9,120 bases of DNA from Promethearchaeota archaeon (GCA_019894735.1 JAGXOB010000040.1:5838-14957), one strand, 5' to 3'; shown: positions 1 to 6,998, numbered from the stretch's first letter. The notes: a model not told the origin generated them from the letters alone. A program made the numbers and translations.

Positions 1-44
1 GCATAAGATGGAATTTCATCTCTTAGATCTTCTTCGTCAGTCAT
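1..44 (-). CDS. Partial CDS, N-terminus only, unidentified
   Basis: On the minus strand an ATG at 44-42 opens a frame that stays open to the window edge and reads MTDEEDLRDEIPSY plus part of an Ala codon. The acidic start resembles the N-termini of other proteins here, which also begin M-S/T followed by acidic residues. The upstream sequence is AT-rich with no GTGA motif, so a leaderless transcript is possible. Only 14 full codons are visible, so no family can be named, and a chance open frame is not excluded. If real, it is divergent from gatC and shares the 45-193 promoter region. Confidence 0.45.
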   Translation of the reverse strand, partial: MTDEEDLRDEIPSY

Positions 45-150
45 AATTAATAAAAAAGAATATTACAAATAATTCTTCTTATTATTAATTATTGATCTCT
101 CAATTAGTTTTCTTAGGAGAGTTAGATGATCAAGCTTAATTGCATCCAAG

Positions 151-160
151 AATTATAATT
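151..160 (+). promoter_or_regulatory. Candidate TATA box for gatC
   Basis: AATTATAATT, a perfect 10-bp palindrome, is centred about 38 nt upstream of the gatC ATG at 194. Archaeal TATA boxes sit about 26 nt before the transcription start, which would give a leader of roughly 12 nt. No GTGA or GGTG motif precedes the ATG, which suits a very short leader. In DNA this AT-rich the assignment rests on spacing alone. Confidence 0.4.
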
Positions 161-193
161 TCTGGAGTAACAATCATTTTAAATTAATTTATT

Positions 194-499
194 ATGTCAG
201 AGAAAGAAGACTTTTCAGAAGAAACTTTGGAACACATCTCGAAGTTGGCATTATTAGATTTGTCAGAGGAAGAAAAGAACAAATTAGCTAAACAATTAGG
301 AGATATTATTAATTACTTCAAAAAATTAAACGATCTAGATACTTCAGATGTTGAACCGATGACTCACCCTATTGAAGGCTTAAAAAATGTGTTTAGAGAA
401 GATATTCCTTGGAAATCTCTTTCTAATGAAGAAGCGCTGAAGAACGCTAAACACACTAAAGATGGATATTTTAAAGCATCAAAAGTTATAAAAAAGTAA
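194..499 (+). CDS. gatC: Asp-tRNA(Asn)/Glu-tRNA(Gln) amidotransferase subunit C
   Basis: GatC is the small subunit of the cytoplasmic GatCAB complex. It stabilises GatA and GatB during transamidation of misacylated Asp-tRNA(Asn) or Glu-tRNA(Gln). The 101-residue length is typical. The family pattern is clear: an N-terminal helix with HISKLALLDLSEEEK (14-28), then the QLGDIINYFKKLNDLDTSDVEPMTHP segment (34-59, central helix plus conserved turn), then the VFREDIPWKSLSNEEALKNA stretch (66-85) and the DGYFKASKVI tail (90-99). The ATG at 194 leaves the usual short N-terminus. No gatA or gatB lies nearby, so the complex must be encoded at separate loci. In many archaea GatDE handles Gln-tRNA and GatCAB handles Asn-tRNA; which applies here cannot be told. 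The gene ends 4 bp from the convergent gene at 504. Confidence 0.95.
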   Translation: MSEKEDFSEETLEHISKLALLDLSEEEKNKLAKQLGDIINYFKKLNDLDTSDVEPMTHPIEGLKNVFREDIPWKSLSNEEALKNAKHTKDGYFKASKVIKK

Positions 500-508
500 T
501 ATATTACT
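495..508. repeat. Perfect 14-bp palindrome spanning two convergent stop codons
   Basis: AGTAATATATTACT equals its own reverse complement. The gatC TAA (497-499) and the stop of the convergent gene (504-506, TTA on the plus strand) sit at mirror positions in it. With one mismatched pair the symmetry extends to 491-512, adding an A run on one side and a T run on the other. It could help end transcription in both directions, or simply reflect two AT-rich gene ends meeting. Confidence 0.6.
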
Positions 509-1511
509 CTTTATATTCTTTATCTAAAAACTCAATAGCCTTTTCCATATCTTTTAACGCCTTCTTTCTCTCTTTGGGACTCATATTATAGAAATCATCC
601 TCGGAATTTGTCCCAATTTTTTGAGATTCTGCTTGGGATTTAAATTTTTTATAGACTAATGCGTTTATATAGTGTTCGTAATAACCTAACGCTTTATTAA
701 GTTCGGGATCATCTTTAATCTGATCCCATAATTCAAGAGTTTCTAAACTTCGAACACCAATATCTATTCTAAACCAGCTAATTGGAAATAGTAATTTCTT
801 TTTAATACCATATTCGATTACTTTGATATTCTCATCATCGATATACATTTCGGCTATTTCATCCTTGTTGAAAACGATGTTGTCGCTCATAATATACATA
901 TTAGCTGCGTTTCGTGAGGTACATACAATTCCTACGGCAAATCCTTTTGCCAATCGCAATTTATTAATGAGATCTTCTAATTTTGAGCCCTTAATGTGAA
1001 CATTCGATTTCTTAGTTCCTTGAAATTCAACTTTTATTTTTTTTATGTCTTGATTATCGCTAATTATTTTAGGAAACAAATCTTTTTCCCTGGATCTTTT
1101 ATGAGCTTCCAATAATTTATTAATAACCGCATACTCTAATTTAAGTCCTGGAATAACAGTAGTATTTGCGTCTAAAAATGCATCAACTTCAAAATCGGCG
1201 ATTCCATAAAAGATTTTACGATTATTGATAATCTGGTAGATTGTTTTTACAATAGTATCTACTAACGCTTCTGGATCTTCTCGAATCGAATCGTATTCAG
1301 TGGTGGTGAATGTGTCGATTTGGTCTTCCAAATCTTCTTCTTCTTCGTAAAAAGCAGCCCAAGACATTTCAGTATAAATGTTGCCTTCGTTGTAGAAATT
1401 ATGCTCACTATCTATACTAATAATCGATTTAGCTCCACCGATCTCTACGCCTTTTTTGGTGCTTGAAGAACTAAATATTTTCAGAGGGGGATTATAAAAT
1501 TCAAGCGACAA
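504..1511 (-). CDS. Conserved-looking hypothetical protein, 335 residues, function unknown
   Basis: I do not recognise this family. The protein is predicted soluble: no signal peptide and no hydrophobic run long enough to span a membrane. Visible parts are an acidic stretch (55-65, YEEEEDLEDQI), an alternating hydrophobic/charged core (about 80-250) including a Gly/Ala-rich strand-like segment LAKGFAVGIVCTSRNAANMY (187-206), an aromatic segment FPISWFRIDIGV (242-253), and a highly charged C-terminal helix (310-335). The only cysteine is C197, so a metal-thiol site is unlikely. The start is TTG at 1511: an in-frame TAA lies directly upstream (1514-1512) and the next Met is residue 49, so starting there would discard a normal-looking N-terminus. 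The base composition matches the neighbours and the coding frame is intact over 1 kb, so the gene is real. Confidence 0.8.
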   Translation of the reverse strand: MSLEFYNPPLKIFSSSSTKKGVEIGGAKSIISIDSEHNFYNEGNIYTEMSWAAFYEEEEDLEDQIDTFTTTEYDSIREDPEALVDTIVKTIYQIINNRKIFYGIADFEVDAFLDANTTVIPGLKLEYAVINKLLEAHKRSREKDLFPKIISDNQDIKKIKVEFQGTKKSNVHIKGSKLEDLINKLRLAKGFAVGIVCTSRNAANMYIMSDNIVFNKDEIAEMYIDDENIKVIEYGIKKKLLFPISWFRIDIGVRSLETLELWDQIKDDPELNKALGYYEHYINALVYKKFKSQAESQKIGTNSEDDFYNMSPKERKKALKDMEKAIEFLDKEYKE

Positions 1512-1523
1512 TTAATTAACCAC

Positions 1524-1535
1524 TTTATATATAAT
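1524..1535 (-). promoter_or_regulatory. Candidate TATA element upstream of the 335-residue gene
   Basis: On the minus strand this reads ATTATATATAAA. It is a strong TATA-like string in the gap between the kinase and the orphan gene, but it is centred only about 18 nt from the TTG at 1511, closer than the 26 nt or more expected. A second candidate, TTAATATTTTAAA (minus strand, 1538-1550), is centred about 33 nt away and fits better. One of the two probably drives the gene. Confidence 0.3.
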
Positions 1536-1587
1536 GCTTTAAAATATTAATAGAGTCCATGTTATTAAATATGGCTTTTTTACTCAT

Positions 1588-1615
1588 CGAAAAATAAAAG
1601 AGAAAAAGTTTTTCG
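1588..1615 (-). terminator. Candidate oligo-T terminator after the histidine kinase
   Basis: About 25-50 nt past the kinase stop, the minus strand carries CTTTTTCTCTTTTATTTTT, the kind of broken T run that ends archaeal transcripts. A 7-bp inverted repeat (CGAAAAA at 1588-1594 with TTTTTCG at 1609-1615) brackets it. The orphan gene downstream has its own TATA candidates, which fits termination here. Confidence 0.45.
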
Positions 1616-1639
1616 AAAATTAAACCAAGTTTTTAAAAT

Positions 1640-4639
1640 TTAGTTAACGGGAATTTTAACTATAAAGGTAGAACCCTTGCCTTTTCCTTCAGATTCAGCC
1701 CAAATGTCTCCTTGGTGGAGTTTAACAATTTCCTTCGATAAAAACAATCCTAACCCCGTACTTCCTAAATCCATGTCAAGATCTTTTTTTAGTGGGGACT
1801 CAATAGTACTGAATTTTTTGAAAAGATTGTCTATTTCCTCTTTTGTTAATCCCACTCCTGTATCTTTTATTTCTATATGGGCAAAATGAGCATCAGACTT
1901 CAATTTAATACTTATCTTCCCATTAGGGGGAGTATATTTTATCGCATTTGAAATAATATTCGTTAAAACAAGTTCTATTCGAGACTCGTCTATGTTCATA
2001 TAAAGATCAGGTATAATGTCAATATTTATTTGGTGGTTACGCTTGTTACTAAAGTACTTCATTTCTTTGATGCAATTTATTATTATATCACTAATGTTGG
2101 TTTTACTCTTATGGAGTTTAAAAGTTTTTGATTCCATTAAAGAAACATCAAGTAGATCGTCCACAAGTTTTTTAATTCTTTTTGTTCCAATGGAAGCCAT
2201 TTCTAATAGTTCTAATTGTTCTGGATTGAAATTATCTTTATGTAATAAGTCTAAAAGTTGGTATGCTCCATAAACGGTTGTGATTGGAGTTTTTAGCTCG
2301 TGAGAGGCTCGATCAATAAATTCCTTTCTCATTTCATTTAACTCCTTCAGTTTTATCTCTAATTCTTTTGTTTTCGATATATCATGAACCATAACCATTA
2401 GAACGGGTTTTTCTCCCAATTTCACCAATGTTGATTCTATGGTTACCCATATGAGACTACCATCTTTTTTCCTTAATTGGATATCGATTGGATGGACTGA
2501 CTCACCTTTCGCGATGACTTTTAACCGTTTAAATAGAATTGGTAAATATTCGGGAAGAACAACATTAATGCTGTTATAATTTTTACCAATAAGTGCATTT
2601 TTATCATAGTCTATTAGTTTTTCTAAAGCAGGATTGCAATCTTCGATTTTACCTTGGATATCTATCAGTAAAATCGAAACTGGAGATTTTTCAAAGAGAA
2701 ATCTATATTTTTCCTCAGATTCTCTTAATTCTTCTTTCGCTTTTTTTCTTTCAGATATGTTTATGAAGGAAGTTAAGAAAGCGGGTTTATTTCGAAACAC
2801 TATATTTTTGTTATAGACTTCTAACCAAATTGTACTACCATCCTTGTGAATTCCTCGAGCCTCATAATATTGAAAACTTTCTTTATTTTGCTTATCAATT
2901 TTAGTAGCGAATTCAATAATTTTTTTTTTATCCTCAGGATAGATAGTTTTAAAAAATTCTCCAGAAGGCCAACTTAATAGTTCATTTATTGAATATCCTA
3001 GCATATCCGCAAGTGTTTGGTTGATGTATTGTATCTTTTCATCTTGGATAATAGATATCCCCATTAAAGATTGTTCAGTAATCGTACGGAACTGTTCTTC
3101 AGATTCTTTAATTCTTTCTTCAGCTTTGACCATCTCAGTAACGTCATGGATTATACTTCTCATACCCACTATTTTTGAATCCTTATAAATTGCTGTTGCA
3201 TTAATAGTACCGTAAAATAAAGTTCCATCCTTCTTTCTAAATTGCATAATACCAGGATCGACAGTTTTACCCCTAAATATCAGGCTAAGGTTCTGCAAAA
3301 CATCATCTCTATCTTCTTCGCGAATGAACTCGTCAGCATTTAATCCTTTTTTAAAGTCCTCATGAGAGTATCCGAATATTTCTGATGCTATTGCGTTGGT
3401 ATAGACTAATTTAAAATTTAAATCAATTTCAAAGATTATTTCTGGCAATGAATTTGCTAATTCTTTATATTTTCTCTCGGACTCAACTAGTTTTTGAGCA
3501 GCTTCTTTTCTTTCACTTATATCTCTAGTAATTGTGAGAACATAGTTTTTACCGTCTGGATTTTTATAGTAGTCAGCAGTTGTTTCCATCCAGATGTATT
3601 CACCTTTATTATTTTTAATCCTTACCTCAATTGACTTATATCTGTCTTTTAATGCTTTAATAACTAATTCTCGATCGTCTGGATGAATAAGATCTAATGC
3701 TTTTTTACCTAATAGGTCCTCTGAAGAATATCCCATCAATTTTTTATGAGCTTTTTCATTGACATAATCTATTTTTAAGTGATTATCAATCACCATAATT
3801 AAATCTTGGGCATTTTCTGATAATAATCTATACTTTTCTTCTGACTCTATTATTTTTTCCTGAGTAGTTTTCATTTCTGTAATGTCATGAATTATACACC
3901 TGACGCCAATAACTCTATTATCTCTGAAAATTCGGTTTGCGTAAACATTAGCAAAAAAAGATGTTCCATCTTTTCTCATTAAATTCAATATTAATGGTTT
4001 TATATAATCTCCTCTAAAAATTTGCTTAGTTTGTTTTAGAACCGTTTCTTTATCATCTAAAGATATAAATTGAAAAATATTCATGCCATCTCTGAATTCT
4101 TCAGTTGTATAACCAAATATTTTAGAAGCGATTAAATTAGTATAAGTTATATTGAAAGCTAAGTCAATATCAAAAATAACCTCTGGAAGAGAATCCGCCA
4201 AAACTCGATAATTTTCTTCAGAATCTTTTACCTCTTGTTCTAAACTCTTGCGTAGGCTTATGTCTTGTGTTAAGACTTGAATATAGCTTTTTTCATCAAG
4301 TGTTATTTTCGATGCAATAACATTGACCCAAATAAGTTTTTTATTTTTGTTATAGATTTTAATATCTTCCGGGCCAAATATACCTCCCGTGAATAAATGA
4401 GTAAAAATCTTTTTCATACGAACCATTTCATCTTCAGGAACAATATATAGCTCGGTGAATCTAAAACCGATTAAATTCTCTCTTTTAAATCCAAACAGAC
4501 TTATCGTAGCAGAATTTAATTCAGCTATTTGACCGTTATCATCTATTAATACGATAGAGATTGGTGACTTGTCAAACAGTAGTTTATAACTATCTTGAAG
4601 GAGGGATAATTCCTCAACTTTATCATCTGGGCTTGTCAA
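1640..4639 (-). CDS. Soluble multi-PAS sensor histidine kinase
   Basis: A 999-residue two-component sensor kinase. Six PAS domains with PAC-like ends can be read at about 13-130, 141-256, 266-378, 388-503, 514-632 and 642-757. Most end in a DIS/DIT-type motif followed by a charged helical linker such as ESEEKYR. The HisKA dimerisation helix contains ASHELKTP with the phospho-acceptor H780. The ATPase domain has the N box (NIISNAIKY, N894 and N898), G1 (DTGVG, 926-930), an F box (LFKKF, 939-943) and G2 (GSTGLGL, 959-965), so it looks catalytically complete. There is no signal peptide, transmembrane segment, HAMP or receiver domain, so it should sense an intracellular signal and pass phosphate to an unlinked partner. 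No haem or flavin ligand can be assigned by eye. The start is TTG at 4639; no ATG or GTG lies between it and the in-frame stop at 4672-4670, and the next Met is residue 72, inside PAS1. Confidence 0.95.
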   Translation of the reverse strand: MTSPDDKVEELSLLQDSYKLLFDKSPISIVLIDDNGQIAELNSATISLFGFKRENLIGFRFTELYIVPEDEMVRMKKIFTHLFTGGIFGPEDIKIYNKNKKLIWVNVIASKITLDEKSYIQVLTQDISLRKSLEQEVKDSEENYRVLADSLPEVIFDIDLAFNITYTNLIASKIFGYTTEEFRDGMNIFQFISLDDKETVLKQTKQIFRGDYIKPLILNLMRKDGTSFFANVYANRIFRDNRVIGVRCIIHDITEMKTTQEKIIESEEKYRLLSENAQDLIMVIDNHLKIDYVNEKAHKKLMGYSSEDLLGKKALDLIHPDDRELVIKALKDRYKSIEVRIKNNKGEYIWMETTADYYKNPDGKNYVLTITRDISERKEAAQKLVESERKYKELANSLPEIIFEIDLNFKLVYTNAIASEIFGYSHEDFKKGLNADEFIREEDRDDVLQNLSLIFRGKTVDPGIMQFRKKDGTLFYGTINATAIYKDSKIVGMRSIIHDVTEMVKAEERIKESEEQFRTITEQSLMGISIIQDEKIQYINQTLADMLGYSINELLSWPSGEFFKTIYPEDKKKIIEFATKIDKQNKESFQYYEARGIHKDGSTIWLEVYNKNIVFRNKPAFLTSFINISERKKAKEELRESEEKYRFLFEKSPVSILLIDIQGKIEDCNPALEKLIDYDKNALIGKNYNSINVVLPEYLPILFKRLKVIAKGESVHPIDIQLRKKDGSLIWVTIESTLVKLGEKPVLMVMVHDISKTKELEIKLKELNEMRKEFIDRASHELKTPITTVYGAYQLLDLLHKDNFNPEQLELLEMASIGTKRIKKLVDDLLDVSLMESKTFKLHKSKTNISDIIINCIKEMKYFSNKRNHQINIDIIPDLYMNIDESRIELVLTNIISNAIKYTPPNGKISIKLKSDAHFAHIEIKDTGVGLTKEEIDNLFKKFSTIESPLKKDLDMDLGSTGLGLFLSKEIVKLHQGDIWAESEGKGKGSTFIVKIPVN

Positions 4640-4745
4640 AATTCTGTAATAATAAAATTCTAGTTTAATCTATTTTCAATTAAAAATTAGTAAATTAATA
4701 AATTCAGTATTTTTTAATATTCTCTTTGATCTCATGTGCGTTCTA

Positions 4746-6290
4746 TTATTTAGGATCAAAAATTAAATTTAGATATTTCTTACGATGTTCTGAATACTGA
4801 TAAAGAACTTTTAAACATTTTGGTGGGGCATCCCACAAATCAAAAATCGGTATATCGTAGGACAGAAATTTTTGAAACCAAGGAAATCTATATGGAAATG
4901 GCCCACTAAAGTAAACTGGAACGGAATACTTTTTCATTAAACGCTTAATTGGTTTCAAAATAGTCCTATCTAACATGAGACCCATATTTCTCACATTCTC
5001 ATCAACATTCATCCCTGATTTTTCAATGGTTTCTATCACATCATCGAAATCAAAAACGCCCCAAATAATTATTGAGTCAACCTCTCCAGATTTTATGAGC
5101 ATTTTAGGAAATTTGTAAAATATGTTAAAAAAATTTACATCGAAAGTAACATCAATAGGGTTGTTAGCGCTTGCAGTGAAAGGTATTAATTCGGAAAGCT
5201 CGTTCTTTAGCTGCTTAGAAAATTCTGGAACCTCCAATCCATATAATTCCGATGATTTTGTCATCATGGAACCAGAGCCCCCTGAATCGGTAATTATTCC
5301 TACACGATTGCCTTTCATGAATATGTTATACTTCTGAGCAAAGGACAGGGTCCTTAAGTAATACAAGAAATCTGTTATAGAATTAGTAGAGATGATTCCA
5401 GAGTCTTTAAAAACGGCATCATAAATCTTTTGATTGCCTCCTAAAGAGCCCGTATGACTCTTGATCGCTCTATCTGCTGCTTTAGTTCCTCCCGTATAAA
5501 TCGCAACTATTGGCTTTTTTGGAGTGATTTCTTTAACCAATTTAATGAACTCTTTTCCCCTTTTTATCTCTTCAATATAGAGTCCGATTACACCAGTTTG
5601 AGGGTCGTCTTTAAAATATTCTAAAAAATCTACCATGTCAATGTTCCTTTCGTTGCCTACAGAGAGCGATTTGCTAACCCTAACACCCATCTCTTTCGCA
5701 TGCCAAAAAAGTTGGGCAGCGATTGTTCCTGATTGACTTATTATCGAAATATTTCCCCGTTCAGGTATCGCATAAGGCCAAAAAGTGTTAAAATGTGCTT
5801 CTTTTTTCTCAGGAAATCCATACCAAGCATTATAGATTCCCAAGCAATTAGGGCCAATAAACCGCATATTGTGCTTTCTAGCAATATTGTCGATCTGTTT
5901 TGAGAAATTAATTCCTTCTTCTCCAATCTCTCTAAAACCACCAGAAGTTATTAACACATTTCTAATTCCCTTTTCTCCACATTCTTCCATAACGGAAGGG
6001 ACCGCTCTAGTAGGAAGTACAAGGAATGCGAGCTCTGGAGTTATCGGTAGGTCCATTACAGATTTATACGCCTTATGCCCTTGAATTGTATCTAACCGGG
6101 GATGTACGGGGTATATGTTATTTTTAAATCCACCACCCGCAATTATGTTTCGTAGTTGCATTGAGCCCATTGTTGTGAGTAAATTATTATTCGCTCCAAA
6201 TATCGCAATACTTCTTGGATTTAGAAATGGGTGCAAGAAATGATCCTTATTCAGTTCCTTTTCTTCGTTTTCAATCAAAATTAAACTCAA
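4746..6290 (-). CDS. Acyl-CoA synthetase (NDP-forming), alpha subunit type
   Basis: This enzyme class converts acyl-CoA + ADP + Pi to acid + CoA + ATP, the archaeal route for making ATP from acetyl-CoA and other acyl-CoAs. The 514 residues match an alpha subunit. A CoA-binding Rossmann domain covers about 20-150 (NPRSIAIFGA, GGFKNNIYPVHP, IGPNCLGIYN). A succinyl-CoA-ligase-like domain covers about 175-320 (ISQSGT; SVGNERNIDMVDFLEYFKDD; SHTGSLGG). H279 in that last motif is the expected phospho-histidine. A third domain covers about 325-480 (DSGGSGSM, SANNPIDVTFDV). The ATP-grasp beta part is neither fused nor adjacent, so the partner must be encoded elsewhere. The acyl substrate cannot be inferred. 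The start is TTG at 6290, with an in-frame TAA immediately before it (6293-6291); the next Met is residue 41, beyond the start of the CoA-binding fold. Confidence 0.92.
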   Translation of the reverse strand: MSLILIENEEKELNKDHFLHPFLNPRSIAIFGANNNLLTTMGSMQLRNIIAGGGFKNNIYPVHPRLDTIQGHKAYKSVMDLPITPELAFLVLPTRAVPSVMEECGEKGIRNVLITSGGFREIGEEGINFSKQIDNIARKHNMRFIGPNCLGIYNAWYGFPEKKEAHFNTFWPYAIPERGNISIISQSGTIAAQLFWHAKEMGVRVSKSLSVGNERNIDMVDFLEYFKDDPQTGVIGLYIEEIKRGKEFIKLVKEITPKKPIVAIYTGGTKAADRAIKSHTGSLGGNQKIYDAVFKDSGIISTNSITDFLYYLRTLSFAQKYNIFMKGNRVGIITDSGGSGSMMTKSSELYGLEVPEFSKQLKNELSELIPFTASANNPIDVTFDVNFFNIFYKFPKMLIKSGEVDSIIIWGVFDFDDVIETIEKSGMNVDENVRNMGLMLDRTILKPIKRLMKKYSVPVYFSGPFPYRFPWFQKFLSYDIPIFDLWDAPPKCLKVLYQYSEHRKKYLNLIFDPK

Positions 6291-6321
6291 TTATAAGAAT
6301 TATTTTTTTGCAAAATTAATT

Positions 6322-6333
6322 AATTTATAAAAT
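6322..6333 (-). promoter_or_regulatory. Candidate TATA box for the acyl-CoA synthetase gene
   Basis: The minus strand reads ATTTTATAAATT, containing TTTATAAA, close to the archaeal TATA consensus. It is centred about 38 nt upstream of the TTG at 6290. With start of transcription about 26 nt downstream this predicts a leader near 12 nt. No GTGA motif is visible before the TTG. Confidence 0.5.
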
Positions 6334-6504
6334 AATGCCTAAAATTTGAGTTTTCTTTTATCTTTTCTTCATATAAAGTCCATAAGGAAGGATTTTTAAG
6401 AAGTGTAATCAATATATCTCAAGGTTGAGTTCTTAATTTTCGTAATTATAAAAAATAAGTTTAAAAATACAGAATTTATTATCTTAGAAAAAAATAGAAG
6501 ATAG

Positions 6505-6538
6505 ACATGCATGTAATAGTATTATTTGGAATACTATT
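6505..6538. repeat. Palindrome ACATGCATGT directly followed by a 9-bp-stem hairpin
   Basis: ACATGCATGT (6505-6514) is a perfect palindrome. It abuts the inverted repeat AATAGTATT (6515-6523) / AATACTATT (6530-6538), whose loop is ATTTGG. A T-rich run, TTAGTTTCTTT, follows on the plus strand. In plus sense the hairpin plus T run resembles a terminator, yet no plus-strand gene precedes it. It could equally be paired operator sites or part of a small RNA. Confidence 0.6.
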
Positions 6539-6633
6539 TTAGTTTCTTTGAGGATAATAGGATTAATTATATCAGTTGAATTTTTACATGACTTAAAAGA
6601 GTTAAAATTTAAAATTTTAATTATAGGATCCTG

Positions 6634-6665
6634 CTATTATCCAAAATGACTATTATCCAAAATGA
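6634..6665 (+). repeat. Perfect 16-bp tandem repeat, two copies
   Basis: CTATTATCCAAAATGA occurs at 6634-6649 and again, without a spacer, at 6650-6665. A decayed third version, ATTATCGAAAAA, follows at 6682-6693. Two exact adjacent copies with mixed composition are unlikely to be mere AT-rich noise. A recent slippage duplication or a pair of protein-binding sites would both fit. Confidence 0.85.
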
Positions 6666-6687
6666 CCATAAACTATCAAACATTATC

Positions 6688-6726
6688 GAAAAAATTATTT
6701 TAGAAAATTAATAAGCTCATCTTATT
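6688..6726 (-). terminator. Candidate terminator after the winged-helix gene
   Basis: Starting 12 bp past the stop at 6739 there is an inverted repeat AATAAG-CTCAT-CTTATT (6710-6726). On the minus strand T-rich sequence follows, including a six-T run (6694-6689). A short stem plus T runs at this distance fits the end of the dUTPase/winged-helix transcript. Confidence 0.4.
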
Positions 6727-6738
6727 TGTAATAAACAT

Positions 6739-6957
6739 TTAAAGGTAAGCTTTTCTATTGAGTTCAATTTCAGCAGAATAGCCGGGAATAACTCCCTCAT
6801 AGTTTACAATCTTTTTTTCTTTCATTTTCTTTAAAACCAGTCTTACACCTTCAAATTCTTCTTGACACAATATTTGTAAATCCTTGTAATTTAATTTTCC
6901 TCCATTTTTTTCTAACTTAGTGATAATGAATTCTTCTTCTATTGATAGTTCTGACAT
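6739..6957 (-). CDS. Small winged-helix-like protein, 72 residues
   Basis: The protein looks like a bare winged-helix domain. Helix 1 is about 6-18 (IEEEFIITKLEKN), a short strand/turn GGKLNY is at 19-24, helix 2 is about 25-33, a recognition-helix candidate EGVRLVLKKMKEKK is at 36-49, and a beta wing IVNYEGVIPGYSAEIELNR is at 50-68. Proteins of this size and shape in archaea are often DNA-binding regulators or parts of larger complexes, but I cannot name the family. It begins with ATG 41 bp after the dUTPase stop and has its own TATA candidate, so it may be cotranscribed with dut or expressed alone. It has no zinc-ligand pattern (one Cys only, C31). Confidence 0.75.
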   Translation of the reverse strand: MSELSIEEEFIITKLEKNGGKLNYKDLQILCQEEFEGVRLVLKKMKEKKIVNYEGVIPGYSAEIELNRKAYL

Positions 6958-6980
6958 AATATTAAAGTGAAAATCTAAGT

Positions 6981-6994
6981 ATTAATATTTAATT
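6981..6994 (-). promoter_or_regulatory. Candidate TATA box for the winged-helix gene
   Basis: The minus strand reads AATTAAATATTAAT, centred about 30 nt upstream of the ATG at 6957. That spacing predicts transcription starting within a few nucleotides of the ATG, that is, a leaderless or near-leaderless mRNA. No ribosome-binding motif is visible, which agrees. Confidence 0.4.
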
Positions 6995-6998
6995 CATA

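Larger units (their letters stand above)
6291..6738. other. 448-bp gap without a convincing gene
   Basis: This is the longest non-coding stretch in the window and lies between two minus-strand genes. It holds a TATA candidate for the acyl-CoA synthetase gene (6322-6333), a short inverted repeat CTCAA-GG-TTGAG (6418-6429), a palindrome joined to a hairpin (6505-6538), a 16-bp perfect tandem repeat (6634-6665), and a small hairpin with T runs just after the winged-helix gene (6688-6726). Open frames of 21-38 codons exist on both strands, but none has a good start signal or a recognisable product. A small RNA or a decayed gene is possible. Confidence 0.7.

Noticed and set aside
94..130. GATCTCTC / GGAGAG...GATC partial inverted repeat in the leftmost intergenic region
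   Set aside because: Only 5 bp pair perfectly (97-101 with 117-121) across a 15-nt loop, too weak to call a structure.
1677..1889. Plus-strand open frame of 70 codons inside the histidine kinase gene
   Set aside because: It is antisense to the well-supported kinase ATPase domain and its translation matches no family. The same applies to antisense frames at 2016-2273, 2634-2816, 5122-5337 and 5869-6084.
5741..5941. Minus-strand 66-codon frame within the acyl-CoA synthetase gene
   Set aside because: It overlaps the conserved CoA-binding domain in another frame and is best explained as a shadow.
6396..6512. Minus-strand 38-codon frame starting at an ATG within the 6505-6514 palindrome
   Set aside because: Its composition (Phe, Ile, Leu, Asn) is what AT-rich non-coding DNA gives, it has no ribosome-binding motif, and frames of this length are expected by chance in a 448-bp gap.
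6548..6649. Plus-strand 33-codon frame with a TTG start, ending in the tandem repeat
   Set aside because: The hydrophobic translation is suggestive, but there is no GTGA motif and no recognisable domain. It may be a gene relic, but the sequence cannot show that.
6646..6711. Plus-strand 21-codon frame beginning at the ATG within the 16-bp repeat
   Set aside because: It is very short, its start lies in a tandem duplication, and it has no supporting translation signal.
6301..6738. tRNA or other structured RNA gene in the large gap
   Set aside because: I saw no T-arm-like GGTTCGAATC motif, cloverleaf pairing or GC-rich block, which a structural RNA in an AT-rich archaeon would usually show.
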